A stretch of DNA of 64,000 nucleotides from Leisingera sp. ANG1 (GCF_000203975.2 NZ_AFCF02000014.1:62001-126000); one strand, 5' to 3'. Shown: positions 53,136-62,440, counted from the stretch's first letter. Notes: a model not told the origin generated them from the letters alone. A program made the numbers and translations.

Positions 53136-53830
53136 GGCAAGGGCACCGTTTCGGTTACACGGCTTAGATAGGCGCACAGAACCGCATCATCGCGCAAGCG
53201 TTTGCTGATCTGTGACGCCTCAGACGTCTGCAGCATGGAGATCAGGAACGGCGCCACGCTCAAGTCAGCCGAGGTGATGCGGTCCCCCATCAAGTACGGA
53301 CGTTCACTGGTAAGTGCTTTTATGGGTTTCAGATCCTGTTCCAGCCGGTGCATCCGCTCCGCATCGGTGAAACGTGCGAGGCCCTGCCACTGAAGCCCGT
53401 TCTGGATTTCCTTCCTGACCGGGGCGCTGATCTCTTCGCGCATGGGTTCGGGAACCGGCTGGAAGATCTGATCCCGCACCTCAGGCCAGACCGCATCGTC
53501 ATTCCAGCGCATTTGCAGCAGGTGCAGGCCCAGGTGGTATTCCGCCAGCCGGACCCAGGCACGAGTGTGGGCGCGATCTGCAGTGGTCAGACCTTCGTCG
53601 AAGTCGGCCCCCTGCCCCTCAAGCCAGTCGCGGATGCCGTCGCTGTCAGCAATCTGCCCGTCAGGCGTCGCAAGAACCGGCAGCTTCCGGTGCGGCATTT
53701 CGGTCGGGTCCAGCATGTCGCTGCGCTGCCAGGGCTGGCCGGACAGCTCCAGCATCAGAGCAGATTTTATGCAGAAGGGGCTCATGCTGAACAAGCCGAA
53801 GCCTTTAGGGAAGGTGAGGAGGGAAAGCAT
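53132..53830 (-). CDS. Glutathione S-transferase family protein
   Basis: 232 residues. An N-terminal thioredoxin-like part (FSMSPFCIKSALMLELSGQP, MPHRKLPVLATPDGQIADSD, with the cis-proline before VLA and the SD glutathione contact) is followed by an all-helical C-terminal domain (YLMGDRITSADLSVAPFLIS). The SPFC motif puts a serine/cysteine in the catalytic position. Substrate unknown. Divergent from the WYL regulator (88 bp apart), which may control this pair. Confidence 0.87.
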   Translation of the reverse strand: MLSLLTFPKGFGLFSMSPFCIKSALMLELSGQPWQRSDMLDPTEMPHRKLPVLATPDGQIADSDGIRDWLEGQGADFDEGLTTADRAHTRAWVRLAEYHLGLHLLQMRWNDDAVWPEVRDQIFQPVPEPMREEISAPVRKEIQNGLQWQGLARFTDAERMHRLEQDLKPIKALTSERPYLMGDRITSADLSVAPFLISMLQTSEASQISKRLRDDAVLCAYLSRVTETVPLP

Positions 53831-53918
53831 TTGTCAAATCCTGTTCGTTGCGTTTACTCGCCTTTCTCTAAACCCGCCTGATGACAGATAGTGTCATCAG
53901 GGCATAGGATGATCAGGC

Positions 53919-54611
53919 ATGTCCCGAACTCACCGCCTCTTTCAGCTGATGCAGGCCCTGCGCCTGGGGCCCGGCCCGCATACCGCGGCGCGGCTGGGGG
54001 AGGAACTGGGCGTGTCAGCCCGCAGCATCCACCGCGACATCGCGACTCTGCGCGAGATGGGGGCGGTGATTGATGGCGAGGCGGGGTACGGCTTTACCCT
54101 GATTGAGGACAATGCGCTGCCGCCGATGGGTTTCCGGGACACGGAACTGGAGGCACTGGTGCTTGGCCTGCGCGAGGTTGAGCTGATCGGCGACCCGGAG
54201 CTGGCCACCGCAGCCTCTGAAGCATTACGCAAGCTGCAGGCGCGACTGCCTCCAAGGCAGGCACACCGGCTGCGCCACGCGGTGCTGGCACCTTACCGGT
54301 TTGAGCGCCCGATCCCGCCAGCAATCTCGGCGCAGGACCTGCGCCAGGCTGCCTGGGACGAGGTCGAGGTGCGTTTCGGCTATACAGACGGGTATGGCGC
54401 GGTGACCGAGCGGCAGGTGAAACCGCTGAGCGTGGTGTACTTCGACCGCTCGACCGTGCTGATCGCCTGGTGCTGCCTGCGTCAGGCGGTGCGGGTGTTC
54501 CGGCTGGACCGGATGCGCGGCCTGCAAGTGACGGATCAAAGCTTTCGTCCGCACCGGGTGCCCATGCTGCGCGACGCCCTGGACCAGCTGCGCCAGGAGC
54601 ACCGGCAGTAG
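53919..54611 (+). CDS. HTH/WYL domain transcriptional regulator
   Basis: 230 residues. The N-terminal HTH_11 domain (FQLMQALRLGPGPHTAARLG, EELGVSARSIHRDIATLREM, GAVIDGEAGYGFTL) covers about residues 5-60. A central helical part and the C-terminal WYL-type domain follow (EVRFGYTDGYGAVTERQVKP, LSVVYFDRSTVLIAWCCLRQ, VFRLDRMRGLQVTDQSF); the WYL triad itself reads IAW. YafY-like repressor or activator with unknown ligand, divergent from the GST-DUF1801 pair. Confidence 0.9.
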   Translation: MSRTHRLFQLMQALRLGPGPHTAARLGEELGVSARSIHRDIATLREMGAVIDGEAGYGFTLIEDNALPPMGFRDTELEALVLGLREVELIGDPELATAASEALRKLQARLPPRQAHRLRHAVLAPYRFERPIPPAISAQDLRQAAWDEVEVRFGYTDGYGAVTERQVKPLSVVYFDRSTVLIAWCCLRQAVRVFRLDRMRGLQVTDQSFRPHRVPMLRDALDQLRQEHRQ

Positions 54612-54709
54612 CGATGGCAGGCGGCGCCCCGCACACGCCGGGACTGACCTCTTTACCCGGTTCGCGCTGCCGCTAAACTGGAGCTGGGCAGTGAATAACG
54701 AGGTGCATC

Positions 54710-56038
54710 ATGCGCAAATGGATGGCTGTATCGCTGGTAGCAGGCAGCGCAATGGCGGCAGAGGCCGCGACGGACAACTCCTTGAGGCCCGCCGAGCGGC
54801 CCGGGGCCGCGAAACAGGAGGGGCAAGGTGAAAGCTATTTGCTGGCGTCTGCCACAACTTTGAGACCGGTCGCTAGGCCAGCCGCGCTCCAGCAGGCCGC
54901 GGTGGAACAGGCTGCAGCTGAAGTCAGTTTCAAAGACTGGATCATGGAATTCAAAGACCGCGCAGGGGCACAAGGGATCAGCGTGCCGGTGCTGGACAGT
55001 GCCTTTGACGGTGTGAGCTATGACCCCGAAGTGATCCGCCGCGACCGCAACCAGTCGGAGTTCACCAAGACGATCTGGGACTACCTGGACAGCGCGGCGT
55101 CGGACCTGCGGGTGAAGAACGGCAAGGCAGCGCTGCGCGACCAGCAGGCGCGGCTGGATCAGATCGAAGGCAAATACGGCGTCGAGAAAGAGATCGTGGT
55201 GGCGATCTGGGGGCTGGAAAGCAGCTATGGCACCTTCCGCGGAAAGATGGATGTGGTCCGCTCGCTTGCGACCCTCGCCTTTGACGGACGGCGCGGAGAG
55301 TTCTTTGAGGGTCAGCTGGTTGCGGCGCTGAAGATCCTGCAGGCAGGCGATGTTGCCGCCCGCAAGATGACCGGCAGCTGGGCCGGGGCGATGGGACATA
55401 CCCAATTCATCCCTACGTCCTATCTGGACTATGCGGTGGATTTCACCGGTGACGGCAAGCGGGACATCTGGTCGGACAACCCGGCTGATGCGCTGGCCTC
55501 AACCGCCGCGTATCTGAAGCAGTTTGGCTGGGTGAAAGGGCAGCCTTGGGGGGTGGAGGTGACCCTGCCCAAGGGGTTTGATTACACCCTGGCTGATCGC
55601 GACATTGAGAAATCGCCCGCCGACTGGGCGGCTTTAGGCATCAAGGGGCTGGATGGGCGTGCGGTGAAGGATCACGGGCCCGCCTCAATCCTGCTGCCTG
55701 CGGGCAGCGAGGGCGCGGCCTTCATGATCTTCCAAAACTTCGCTGTACTGGAACGCTATAACACGGCAGATGCCTATGTGATCGGCGTCGGGCATTTGGC
55801 GGACCGGATCAAGGGCGGCTCGCCGATCAAGGCGAATTGGCCGCGCGGAGACCGGGCGCTGTCGCTGTCAGAACGGGAAGAGATGCAGGAGAGGCTGACA
55901 AGCGCCGGTTTCGACACAGACGGTATCGACGGCAAGATCGGGCCCAAGACCATCGGGGCAGTGCGCGCCTATCAGGTGGCAAACGGGCTGACGCCGGATG
56001 GCTATGCCTCGCTGCATCTGTTGCAGCGGCTGCGGTAG
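54710..56038 (+). CDS. Lytic murein transglycosylase (MltB-like) with peptidoglycan-binding domain
   Basis: 442 residues. Signal peptide MRKWMAVSLVAGSAMAAEAA without a lipobox, so a soluble periplasmic enzyme. The SLT_2 catalytic domain has the general-acid glutamate in VAIWGLESSYGTFRGKMDVV (about residue 170) and the family motifs RKMTGSWAGAMGHTQFIPTS and YLDYAVDFTGDGKRDIW. The C-terminal peptidoglycan-binding domain reads LTSAGFDTDGIDGKIGPKTI. It cleaves the MurNAc-GlcNAc bond to make 1,6-anhydro ends during wall turnover. Ends at a hairpin shared with potC. Confidence 0.94.
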   Translation: MRKWMAVSLVAGSAMAAEAATDNSLRPAERPGAAKQEGQGESYLLASATTLRPVARPAALQQAAVEQAAAEVSFKDWIMEFKDRAGAQGISVPVLDSAFDGVSYDPEVIRRDRNQSEFTKTIWDYLDSAASDLRVKNGKAALRDQQARLDQIEGKYGVEKEIVVAIWGLESSYGTFRGKMDVVRSLATLAFDGRRGEFFEGQLVAALKILQAGDVAARKMTGSWAGAMGHTQFIPTSYLDYAVDFTGDGKRDIWSDNPADALASTAAYLKQFGWVKGQPWGVEVTLPKGFDYTLADRDIEKSPADWAALGIKGLDGRAVKDHGPASILLPAGSEGAAFMIFQNFAVLERYNTADAYVIGVGHLADRIKGGSPIKANWPRGDRALSLSEREEMQERLTSAGFDTDGIDGKIGPKTIGAVRAYQVANGLTPDGYASLHLLQRLR

Positions 56039-56084
56039 AACCAAGGGAGCGAGCCGTCTCCCTTTTGACCCGGCTTCAAGCAAA

Positions 56085-56109
56085 AGGCCCCGCAACGCGG
56101 GGCCTCTTT
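56085..56109. terminator. Bidirectional terminator between the transglycosylase and the polyamine operon
   Basis: 9-bp stem AGGCCCCGC / GCGGGGCCT with loop AAC, an A run on the left and CTTTG on the right. It lies 46 nt past the mltB-like stop and 24 nt past the potC stop. Confidence 0.85.
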
Positions 56110-56132
56110 GTGTCTGGCAAAGCGGGTACTGT

Positions 56133-56987
56133 TTAGCCAGGAGACATCCCGCGCAGGCGCTCGGAGCGGCGGCGCAGCATTTCCACCGTCGCCAGCAGCA
56201 TGATGGAGATCGCTACCAGGATTGTCGCCACCGCCAGGATGGTCGGCGAGATCTGCTCGCGCAGGCCGATGAACATCTGCCAAGGCAGCGTCTTTTGCCC
56301 GGCCGAGCCGACGAACAGCACCACAACCACTTCGTCGAAGGAAGTGATGAAGGCGAACAGGCCGCCCGAGATCACCCCCGGCAGGATCAGCGGCATCTGC
56401 ACCCGGAAGAAGGTGGTGACCGGGTCTGCCCCCATGTTGGCCGCGGCGCGGGTCAGCGAGCGGTCAAAGCCCACCAGCGTCGCCGTCACCGTGATGATCA
56501 CGAAGGGAATGCCCAGCGCGGCATGCGCCAGAACCACGCCAATGTAGGTCCCCTGCAGGCCGATGCGGCTGTAAAAGAAGTACATGCCCGCCGCGGAGAT
56601 GATGAGCGGCACGATCATCGGCGAAATCAGGATCGCCATGATCGCACGGCGGAACGGCACATGCGGCTGGCTGAGGCCGATGGCGGCCAGCGTGCCGAAG
56701 GTGACCGAGACGATGGTGGCCATCGGCGCGATCTTGAGCGAGTTCCACATCGCAGACTGCCAGGAGTCATTGTTGAAGAAATCGCGGTAGTGCTTCAGCG
56801 AGTAGCCTTCCGGGTCCAGCCGCAGCATTTCCGGCGTAAAGGTGAAGAAGTCCTGCGCGTTGAAGCTGAGCGGGATAATCACCACGATCGGTGCGATCAG
56901 GAAGAAGAAGACCAGACCGCAGATCACCCGGAAGGTATAGTGCCAGGTGCGCTGGCCAACGGTCGCATAAGGAGGAAGTGCGCTCAT
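56133..56987 (-). CDS. Polyamine ABC transporter permease (PotC-like)
   Basis: 284 residues, six membrane helices; second permease of the operon. The EAA loop that contacts the ATPase reads AAANMGADPVTTFFRVQMPL (about residue 185). Other hydrophobic segments include FRVICGLVFFFLIAPIVVII near the start and LPWQMFIGLREQISPTILAV near the end. PotC/PotI family, importing spermidine, putrescine or related amines. It starts 5 nt after the stop of the first permease gene and ends the four-gene operon. Confidence 0.93.
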   Translation of the reverse strand: MSALPPYATVGQRTWHYTFRVICGLVFFFLIAPIVVIIPLSFNAQDFFTFTPEMLRLDPEGYSLKHYRDFFNNDSWQSAMWNSLKIAPMATIVSVTFGTLAAIGLSQPHVPFRRAIMAILISPMIVPLIISAAGMYFFYSRIGLQGTYIGVVLAHAALGIPFVIITVTATLVGFDRSLTRAAANMGADPVTTFFRVQMPLILPGVISGGLFAFITSFDEVVVVLFVGSAGQKTLPWQMFIGLREQISPTILAVATILVAISIMLLATVEMLRRRSERLRGMSPG

Positions 56988-56992
56988 ATCGG

Positions 56993-58264
56993 TTATCCCA
57001 GCTTAACGTTGTCGATGCCGACGACCTTGTCGTAGACCCAGTAGAGGAGCAGGACGACCGCCAGAAGGATTGCGCCCAGCGCCGCACCCAGGCCCCAGTT
57101 GCCCGACGTCGAGATGTGGTAGGCAATCAGGTTGGAGATGAAGGTGCCTTTGGTGCCGCCGACAAGGGCCGGAGTGATGTAGTAACCAACGGCCAGTATG
57201 AAGACGAGGATCGAGCCAGCGCCGATGCCCGGCACGGTCTGCGGGAAGTAGACCCGCCAGAAGGCGGTCCAGTCGGTGGCGCCCAGTGACTTGGCGGCGC
57301 GCAGATAGGACGGGTTGATGGTCTGCATCACCGAGTACATCGGCAGGATCATGAACGGCAGCAGGATGTGCGTCATCGCGATGATGGTGCCCAGCTCGTT
57401 GTTGATCAGAACCAATCGGTTGGCATCATCCACAAGGCCGATCCAGACAAGGGTGTCGTTGATCACGCCCTGCTGCTGCAGCAGGATTTTCCAGGCTGAT
57501 GTCCGCACCAGCAGAGAGGTCCAGAAGGGCAGCAGCACCAGGATCAGCAGCAGGTTCGCCTTGCGTGCCGGCAGGTTGGCCAGAATCCACGCCACCGGAT
57601 AGCCCAGCAGAATGCAGCTGAAGGTGATGATCAAGGACATCCGCATCGTGCGGACAAGCATGGTGTTGTAGATCCGCTCATTCTCGGGCCGGATCTCCGG
57701 GCCTTCCGCGCCCAGCTGCATGTCAACGGCGTTCAGGAAGTAACCGGACGTGAAGGACCCGGAGTAAGTCTTGATGGTGCGCCACAGTTCAACGTCGCCC
57801 CAGCCATCGTCAATTTCGATTAGTTTTTCCCGGAACGGACCGTCGGTCGCGAGGTCCCATTTGCCGACTTTGCGGCCCGATTTACGGAACACAGAGGACA
57901 CGCCCGGGTTTTCATAGTTCAGGCGCTTGGCGACTCTAGTGTGTGTCTTTTCTTTGGCGGCAATCTGGAGGTCCGCGGCCATCGCGGCAAACACGGCCTC
58001 TTCGGGCAGTTGCCCCGAAGCGGGATCCCAATCCGCCAGCGCTTCAACCGTTCGGGGCAGCGTGTCCTGGACAATCCGGTTCTCCACCGAGCGGAACAGC
58101 ATGTCCGCCACCGGCAAGATGAAGGTCACAAGGATGAACAGCAGAAGCGGCGCAATCAGCATCAGCGCGCGCAATTTCTGCATCCGCAATGCCCGCGACA
58201 GGCTCCGCTTCAGCGGTGTGCCGTCCGCGGCCAGCACAGGGCCGGATTGGCTAATGTCAGTCAT
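56993..58264 (-). CDS. Polyamine ABC transporter permease (PotB-like) with long periplasmic insert
   Basis: 423 residues, clearly longer than E. coli PotB (about 285). Six membrane helices: the first is LMLIAPLLLFILVTFILPVA. Before the second helix there is a hydrophilic insert of about 135 residues (RTVEALADWDPASGQLPEEA ... LLFRKS-type) that faces the periplasm. The EAA loop is AAKSLGATDWTAFWRVYFPQ (about residue 320). A very similar insert occurs in some alphaproteobacterial amine permeases. Second-last gene of the potA-SBP-potB-potC operon. Confidence 0.92.
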   Translation of the reverse strand: MTDISQSGPVLAADGTPLKRSLSRALRMQKLRALMLIAPLLLFILVTFILPVADMLFRSVENRIVQDTLPRTVEALADWDPASGQLPEEAVFAAMAADLQIAAKEKTHTRVAKRLNYENPGVSSVFRKSGRKVGKWDLATDGPFREKLIEIDDGWGDVELWRTIKTYSGSFTSGYFLNAVDMQLGAEGPEIRPENERIYNTMLVRTMRMSLIITFSCILLGYPVAWILANLPARKANLLLILVLLPFWTSLLVRTSAWKILLQQQGVINDTLVWIGLVDDANRLVLINNELGTIIAMTHILLPFMILPMYSVMQTINPSYLRAAKSLGATDWTAFWRVYFPQTVPGIGAGSILVFILAVGYYITPALVGGTKGTFISNLIAYHISTSGNWGLGAALGAILLAVVLLLYWVYDKVVGIDNVKLG

Positions 58265-58344
58265 AGGGTTCCCCGTCGGGTCTTTATATTTTTGGGCAGG
58301 GGGCCTGGACGCAGCAGGCCCCCTGCAATCTTGGAAGGGTCAGA

Positions 58345-59445
58345 TTAGTTTGCCAGCCATGCCTGGAACTTGGCGTCCAGATCATCGCGGTTGTCTGCCC
58401 ACCATTCGTAGTCATAGACATGCACGTTGCCGGCGTTGGCCGGATCGGTCGGCATGTGCGGGGCCATGTCGATGCCCAGTTCGGCGTGCTTGCCAACCAG
58501 CGGTGCCGAGGAGGCACGGGCAGGGCCATAGGAGATATAGGCAGCTTGGTCAGCCAGACGCTGGGTGTCGGTGGCGAACTTCAGGAAGTCCATCACGCGC
58601 GCCTTGCGGTCCGCGGGCAGGCCTGCCGGAACAACCCAGCCGTCGAGGTCAAAGGACTGCATGTCCCAGAGCATGCCGATCGGCTGGCCCTGTTCGGCAA
58701 TTGCAGAGAACAGGCGGCCGTTGAAGGTAGAGCCCATAACCACTTCGCCGTCAGCCAGCAACTGCGGAGTTTCCGCGCCAGCAGTCCACCAGACCACCTG
58801 GTCCTTGATGGTGTCGAGCTTGGCCAGAGCTTGCGCCACACCTTCGTCGGTGCCCAGAACGTCGTAGATCTCATCCTTTGCCACGCCGTCGCAGTAGAGG
58901 GCCCACTCCATGTTGTCGATCGGACGTTTCTGCAGCGAGCGCTTGCCCGGGTACTTCTCGGTGTCGAAGATCGCGCAAACCGAATCCGGCTGGTCGATCA
59001 GGTCGGTGCGGTAGCCGAAGGTGGTCGAGTAAACGATCTGCGGCACGAAGCAGTCGCTGACGATCAGGTCGCCGAAGTCTTCGGTGGCCGCAGTGCCATC
59101 CGGTGCCGCTGCCAGGTCCTCGTCATGGTTGATTTCTTCCGCCAGACCTTCGTCGCAAAGACGCATGGAGTCGGAGGCCACAACGTCAACCAGGTCCCAG
59201 GTGACATTGCCGGCTTCGTTCATGGCGCGGATCTTAGCCACGGCTTCTGCCGAGCTTTCATCCCAAACCACTTTCACATCAGGGTTGGCCGCAATATAGG
59301 GCTCAACATAAGCCTTGTGCTGGCTGGTCTGATAGGCACCGCCCCAGGACACCAGAGTCAGCTCATTGGCCATTTCTTCGGCAAAGGCCGAAGGGGCGCA
59401 AAGGGCGGTGGTCATCGCCAGTGCAGACAGTTTGCTGAGTTTCAT
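58345..59445 (-). CDS. Polyamine ABC transporter substrate-binding protein (PotD-like)
   Basis: 366 residues. Signal peptide MKLSKLSALAMTTALCAPSA, cleavage after AFA-E. The binding fold is that of PotD/PotF: LTLVSWGGAYQTSQHKAYVE, NPDVKVVWDESSAEAVAKIR, YSTTFGYRTDLIDQPDSVCA, and IKDQVVWWTAGAETPQLLAD. AAGGAG lies 9 nt before the ATG, which rules out the in-frame ATG 27 bp earlier. The exact amine bound cannot be read. Lies between the ATPase and permease genes of the operon. Confidence 0.93.
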   Translation of the reverse strand: MKLSKLSALAMTTALCAPSAFAEEMANELTLVSWGGAYQTSQHKAYVEPYIAANPDVKVVWDESSAEAVAKIRAMNEAGNVTWDLVDVVASDSMRLCDEGLAEEINHDEDLAAAPDGTAATEDFGDLIVSDCFVPQIVYSTTFGYRTDLIDQPDSVCAIFDTEKYPGKRSLQKRPIDNMEWALYCDGVAKDEIYDVLGTDEGVAQALAKLDTIKDQVVWWTAGAETPQLLADGEVVMGSTFNGRLFSAIAEQGQPIGMLWDMQSFDLDGWVVPAGLPADRKARVMDFLKFATDTQRLADQAAYISYGPARASSAPLVGKHAELGIDMAPHMPTDPANAGNVHVYDYEWWADNRDDLDAKFQAWLAN

Positions 59446-59525
59446 AGAGAGTCTCTCCTTGTTGAAATTCACAGATGTGAGATTCCCCCCGGTCGTTCTT
59501 CTGCCGGGGGTTCGGCGCGCGCGGA

Positions 59526-60626
59526 TCAGGCGTCCAGCGCGCGGCAGTCTTCCGGCAGCCAGCCGATTTCGATCTGCTGACCGGGCTGAAGACGGACTTG
59601 GTCCGGGGCATTCCGGGTCTTGATGATGAATTCATCATTGCCGGCCACCCGCAGACGGGTGCGGAAGATGTCGCCCATGTAGATGAACTCCAGAACTTCC
59701 GCCTTGAGCGTATGGACGCCTGCTTGCAGGCGGTCCTTGTTGTATTCCACCCGTTCGGGGCGGATTGAAACGCGGGTGCGCTCGCCGGGTTGCGAGACAT
59801 TGACCGGTTTGCAGTCAATCAGCTCGCCATCGTCCAACTGCACCAGCGCGATACCGTTGTTGATTTCCTTGACGGTGCCTTCGAGCGTGTTGTTTTCGCC
59901 GATGAACTGGGCCACGAAGCTGTTTTCCGGGCTTTCATACAGCTGGTCCGGCGGCGCGATCTGCTGGATGCGGCCGTCGTCAAAGACCGCAACACGGTCG
60001 GACATGGTGAGCGCTTCGGTCTGGTCGTGGGTCACATAAACCACGGTGATCCCCAGACGGTGTGCCAGATGGGTGATCTCGAACTGCATCTTCTCGCGCA
60101 GCTGCTTGTCGAGCGCGCCCAGCGGTTCGTCCATCAGAACCAGCTCGGGCTCGAACACCAGCGCGCGGGCCAGCGCGATCCGCTGCTGCTGACCGCCCGA
60201 AAGCTGCGCCGGGCGGCGGCCGCCGAAGGCGCCCATTTCCACCATGTCCAGCGCCCGTTTCACTTTTTCCTCGCGCTCGGATTTGCCCATCTTGCGGACT
60301 TCCAGCGGGAAAGAGAGGTTTTCCGCAATCGTCATATGCGGAAACAGCGCGTAGTTCTGAAACACCATGCCGATGCCGCGCTTGTGCGGCGGGATGTTGT
60401 TGATCGACGTCCCGTCCAGACGGATATCGCCATGGGTCGCGGTCTCGAAACCAGCCAGCATCATCAGGCAGGTTGTCTTCCCGGACCCGGACGGGCCAAG
60501 CATTGTCAGGAATTCACCTTTGGGCATGGTGAGGTTGAGGTCTTTGACAACGAGATTTTCGCCATCATAGCTCTTTTGGACACGTTCGAATTCAACGAAC
60601 GCATCAACGTTTGACGCATCAGCCAA
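59526..60626 (-). CDS. Polyamine ABC transporter ATP-binding protein (PotA-like)
   Basis: 366 residues. Walker A LGPSGSGKTTCLMMLAGFE (about residue 42), signature LSGGQQQRIALARALVFEPE (about 142), Walker B LVLMDEPLGALDK (about 162), H-loop VTHDQTEALTMSDRVAVF. The C-terminal TOBE/OB domain (RTRVSIRPERVEYNKDRLQA, VLEFIYMGDIFRTRLRVAGN) is typical of PotA. First gene of the operon potA, binding protein, potB, potC. Confidence 0.94.
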   Translation of the reverse strand: MADASNVDAFVEFERVQKSYDGENLVVKDLNLTMPKGEFLTMLGPSGSGKTTCLMMLAGFETATHGDIRLDGTSINNIPPHKRGIGMVFQNYALFPHMTIAENLSFPLEVRKMGKSEREEKVKRALDMVEMGAFGGRRPAQLSGGQQQRIALARALVFEPELVLMDEPLGALDKQLREKMQFEITHLAHRLGITVVYVTHDQTEALTMSDRVAVFDDGRIQQIAPPDQLYESPENSFVAQFIGENNTLEGTVKEINNGIALVQLDDGELIDCKPVNVSQPGERTRVSIRPERVEYNKDRLQAGVHTLKAEVLEFIYMGDIFRTRLRVAGNDEFIIKTRNAPDQVRLQPGQQIEIGWLPEDCRALDA

Positions 60627-60913
60627 AGCAGGCTCCCCGTAGTTTTGTCATTCCGGCAGATTTGCTCTGCACTTGTTTGAAGTTAATCACACCAACGCTA
60701 TCCTGCGCTAGATATGAAAAAAATATTCTTTCACCGGTGAACGTACGAAATTCATACTTCGAACCACTTCAAGCGGACAAAGAATACCTTGATTGAACCC
60801 TAGTCATGTTCCGCGTCCTTTGATCGGACTTTTTGCGACGCCTCTATGACATTTTGCGCCGCAGAGTTTGTATTCCCAGCCAAAAACCGACTCTTTCACC
60901 TCCGGAAACGAAG
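60627..60913 (-). promoter_or_regulatory. AT-rich promoter region of the polyamine operon
   Basis: No gene in this stretch, which is clearly more AT-rich than its surroundings. It contains the perfect 12-bp palindrome TTCACCGGTGAA at 60730-60741, about 105 bp before potA, and a TTTGATCGGA at 60819-60828 that partly resembles the TGATCAAAT core near the aminotransferase gene. Regulatory roles are inferred. Confidence 0.45.
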
Positions 60914-60944
60914 AAAAGGCCCGGCAATATTATTGCCGGACCTT
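60914..60944 (-). terminator. Rho-independent terminator of the aminotransferase gene
   Basis: Long minus-strand stem, AAGGTCCGGCAATA facing TATTGCCGGGCCTT (one G-T pair), with a tiny loop and a TTTTC end. It lies 36 nt past the stop. Confidence 0.9.
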
Positions 60945-60979
60945 GGTGAGTCGCCCCATGCCGGGGTGGGAAAATGGAA

Positions 60980-62374
60980 TCAGGCGCTGTGCAGCAGATC
61001 CTTTTCTTTCAGTTCAGCGTAGCACTCATCCAGCGACTTCACGGCGCGCTCGATCAGCACGTCGATCTGTTCCGGCGTGATCACCAGCGGTGGTGAGATG
61101 ATCATCCGGTCGCCGACATGGCGCATCACCAGATTGTTGGCAAAGCACCGCTCGCGGCAGATGTAGCCGACGGTGCCTGCATCGGAGGCAAAAGCAGCGC
61201 GAGTTTCCTTGTTGGGAGTCAGCGCAATCGATCCCATCATGCCGACGATCTTGGCTTCGCCGACCAGCGGGTGGTCGGTCAGTGCTTCCCATTTCTGTTT
61301 CAGATAGGGGGCCGCCACGTCGCGCACATGGCCAAGGATGTTTTCCTCTTCCAGAATGCGCAGGTTTTCCAAGGCAACCGCCGCTGCGACCGGGTGGCCG
61401 GAATAGGTGTAACCGTGGTTGAACTCATCACTTGCGATAACCGAAGCGACCTCATCACTCACAATCGACCCGCCGATCGGCGCATAGCCGGAGCTGAGGC
61501 CCTTGGCGATAGTCATGATGTCAGGGCGGATGTTCAGGGTTTCGCTGCCGAACCAGTTGCCGGTGCGACCGAAGCCGCAAATGACTTCGTCCGCGATCAG
61601 CAGGATTTCATACTTGTCGCAGATGCGCTGGATTTCCGGCCAGTAGCTATCCGGCGGCACGATTACCCCGCCTGCTCCCTGCACCGGCTCAGCGATGAAA
61701 GCCGCAACCCGGTCTTCGCCCAGCTCCAGGATTGCCTCTTCCAGCTCACGCGCGCGCTGCAGACCGAATTCCTCCGGCGGCATGTCGCCGCCTTCGGCCC
61801 ACCAGTTCGGCTGGTTGATATGGTGAATGTCGGGGATCGGCATTCCGCCCTGGGCATGCATACCGCTCATGCCGCCCAGGGAACCGCTGCCGACTGACGA
61901 GCCATGATACGCGTTCTTGCGGCTGATGATGACGGATTTGGTCGGCTTGCCTTTCAGCGCCCAATAGTGGCGCACCATACGGATGTTGGTATCGTTGGCC
62001 TCTGAGCCGGAGCCCGCAAAGAACACATTGTTCAGGTCGCCCGGCGCCAGTTCAGCAATCTTGGCGGCCAGCGCGATGGCCGGCACATGGGTGGTCTGGA
62101 AAAAGGTGTTGTAATAGGGCAGCTCACGCATCTGGCGGGCGGCGACTTCCGCCAGCTCCTCGCGGCCGTAACCGATGTTGACGCACCAGAGGCCCGCCAT
62201 CGCGTCGAGAATCTGGTGACCTTCGCTGTCGGTCAGGTGCACGCCATCTGCGCGGGTGATGATGCGTGCGCCTTTCTGCGACAACTCACCATTTGCGGTG
62301 AACGGATGCATGTGGTGGGCGGCGTCCAGCGCCTGCAACTCGGCCGTCGGCATGTGATTGGTGATAACGGTCAT
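60980..62374 (-). CDS. Class III aminotransferase, putrescine:pyruvate (SpuC) type
   Basis: PLP-dependent omega-aminotransferase of 464 residues. Motifs: LDAMAGLWCVNIGYGREELA near residue 60, FAGSGSEANDTNIRMVRHYW (about 118), LIADEVICGFGRTGNWFGSE with the PLP aspartate (about 255) and the PLP lysine in TIAKGLSSGYAPIGGSIVSD (about 289). The family converts putrescine, cadaverine or spermidine to aminoaldehydes with pyruvate as acceptor; related enzymes use beta-alanine or other omega-amines. Position between two polyamine uptake systems supports putrescine. A candidate GntR operator lies 34 bp upstream. Confidence 0.9.
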   Translation of the reverse strand: MTVITNHMPTAELQALDAAHHMHPFTANGELSQKGARIITRADGVHLTDSEGHQILDAMAGLWCVNIGYGREELAEVAARQMRELPYYNTFFQTTHVPAIALAAKIAELAPGDLNNVFFAGSGSEANDTNIRMVRHYWALKGKPTKSVIISRKNAYHGSSVGSGSLGGMSGMHAQGGMPIPDIHHINQPNWWAEGGDMPPEEFGLQRARELEEAILELGEDRVAAFIAEPVQGAGGVIVPPDSYWPEIQRICDKYEILLIADEVICGFGRTGNWFGSETLNIRPDIMTIAKGLSSGYAPIGGSIVSDEVASVIASDEFNHGYTYSGHPVAAAVALENLRILEEENILGHVRDVAAPYLKQKWEALTDHPLVGEAKIVGMMGSIALTPNKETRAAFASDAGTVGYICRERCFANNLVMRHVGDRMIISPPLVITPEQIDVLIERAVKSLDECYAELKEKDLLHSA

Positions 62375-62407
62375 GAGACTCGCTCCTGAGAATGACTGAT
62401 TGGCACC

Positions 62408-62425
62408 AGAATATGATCAAATTCT
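62408..62425. promoter_or_regulatory. Candidate GntR operator before the aminotransferase
   Basis: Near-perfect 18-bp palindrome AGAAT-ATGATCAA-ATTCT, 34-51 bp upstream of the aminotransferase ATG. The core TGATCAAAT recurs upstream of the PotF-like gene. Binding by the adjacent GntR protein is inferred. Confidence 0.55.
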
Positions 62426-62440
62426 CAGGTGTCAATCGAA

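Noticed and set aside
58420-59580. 386-codon open frame on the plus strand opposite the PotD-like gene
   Set aside because: Covers a gene with a clear signal peptide and family motifs; the antisense product shows none.
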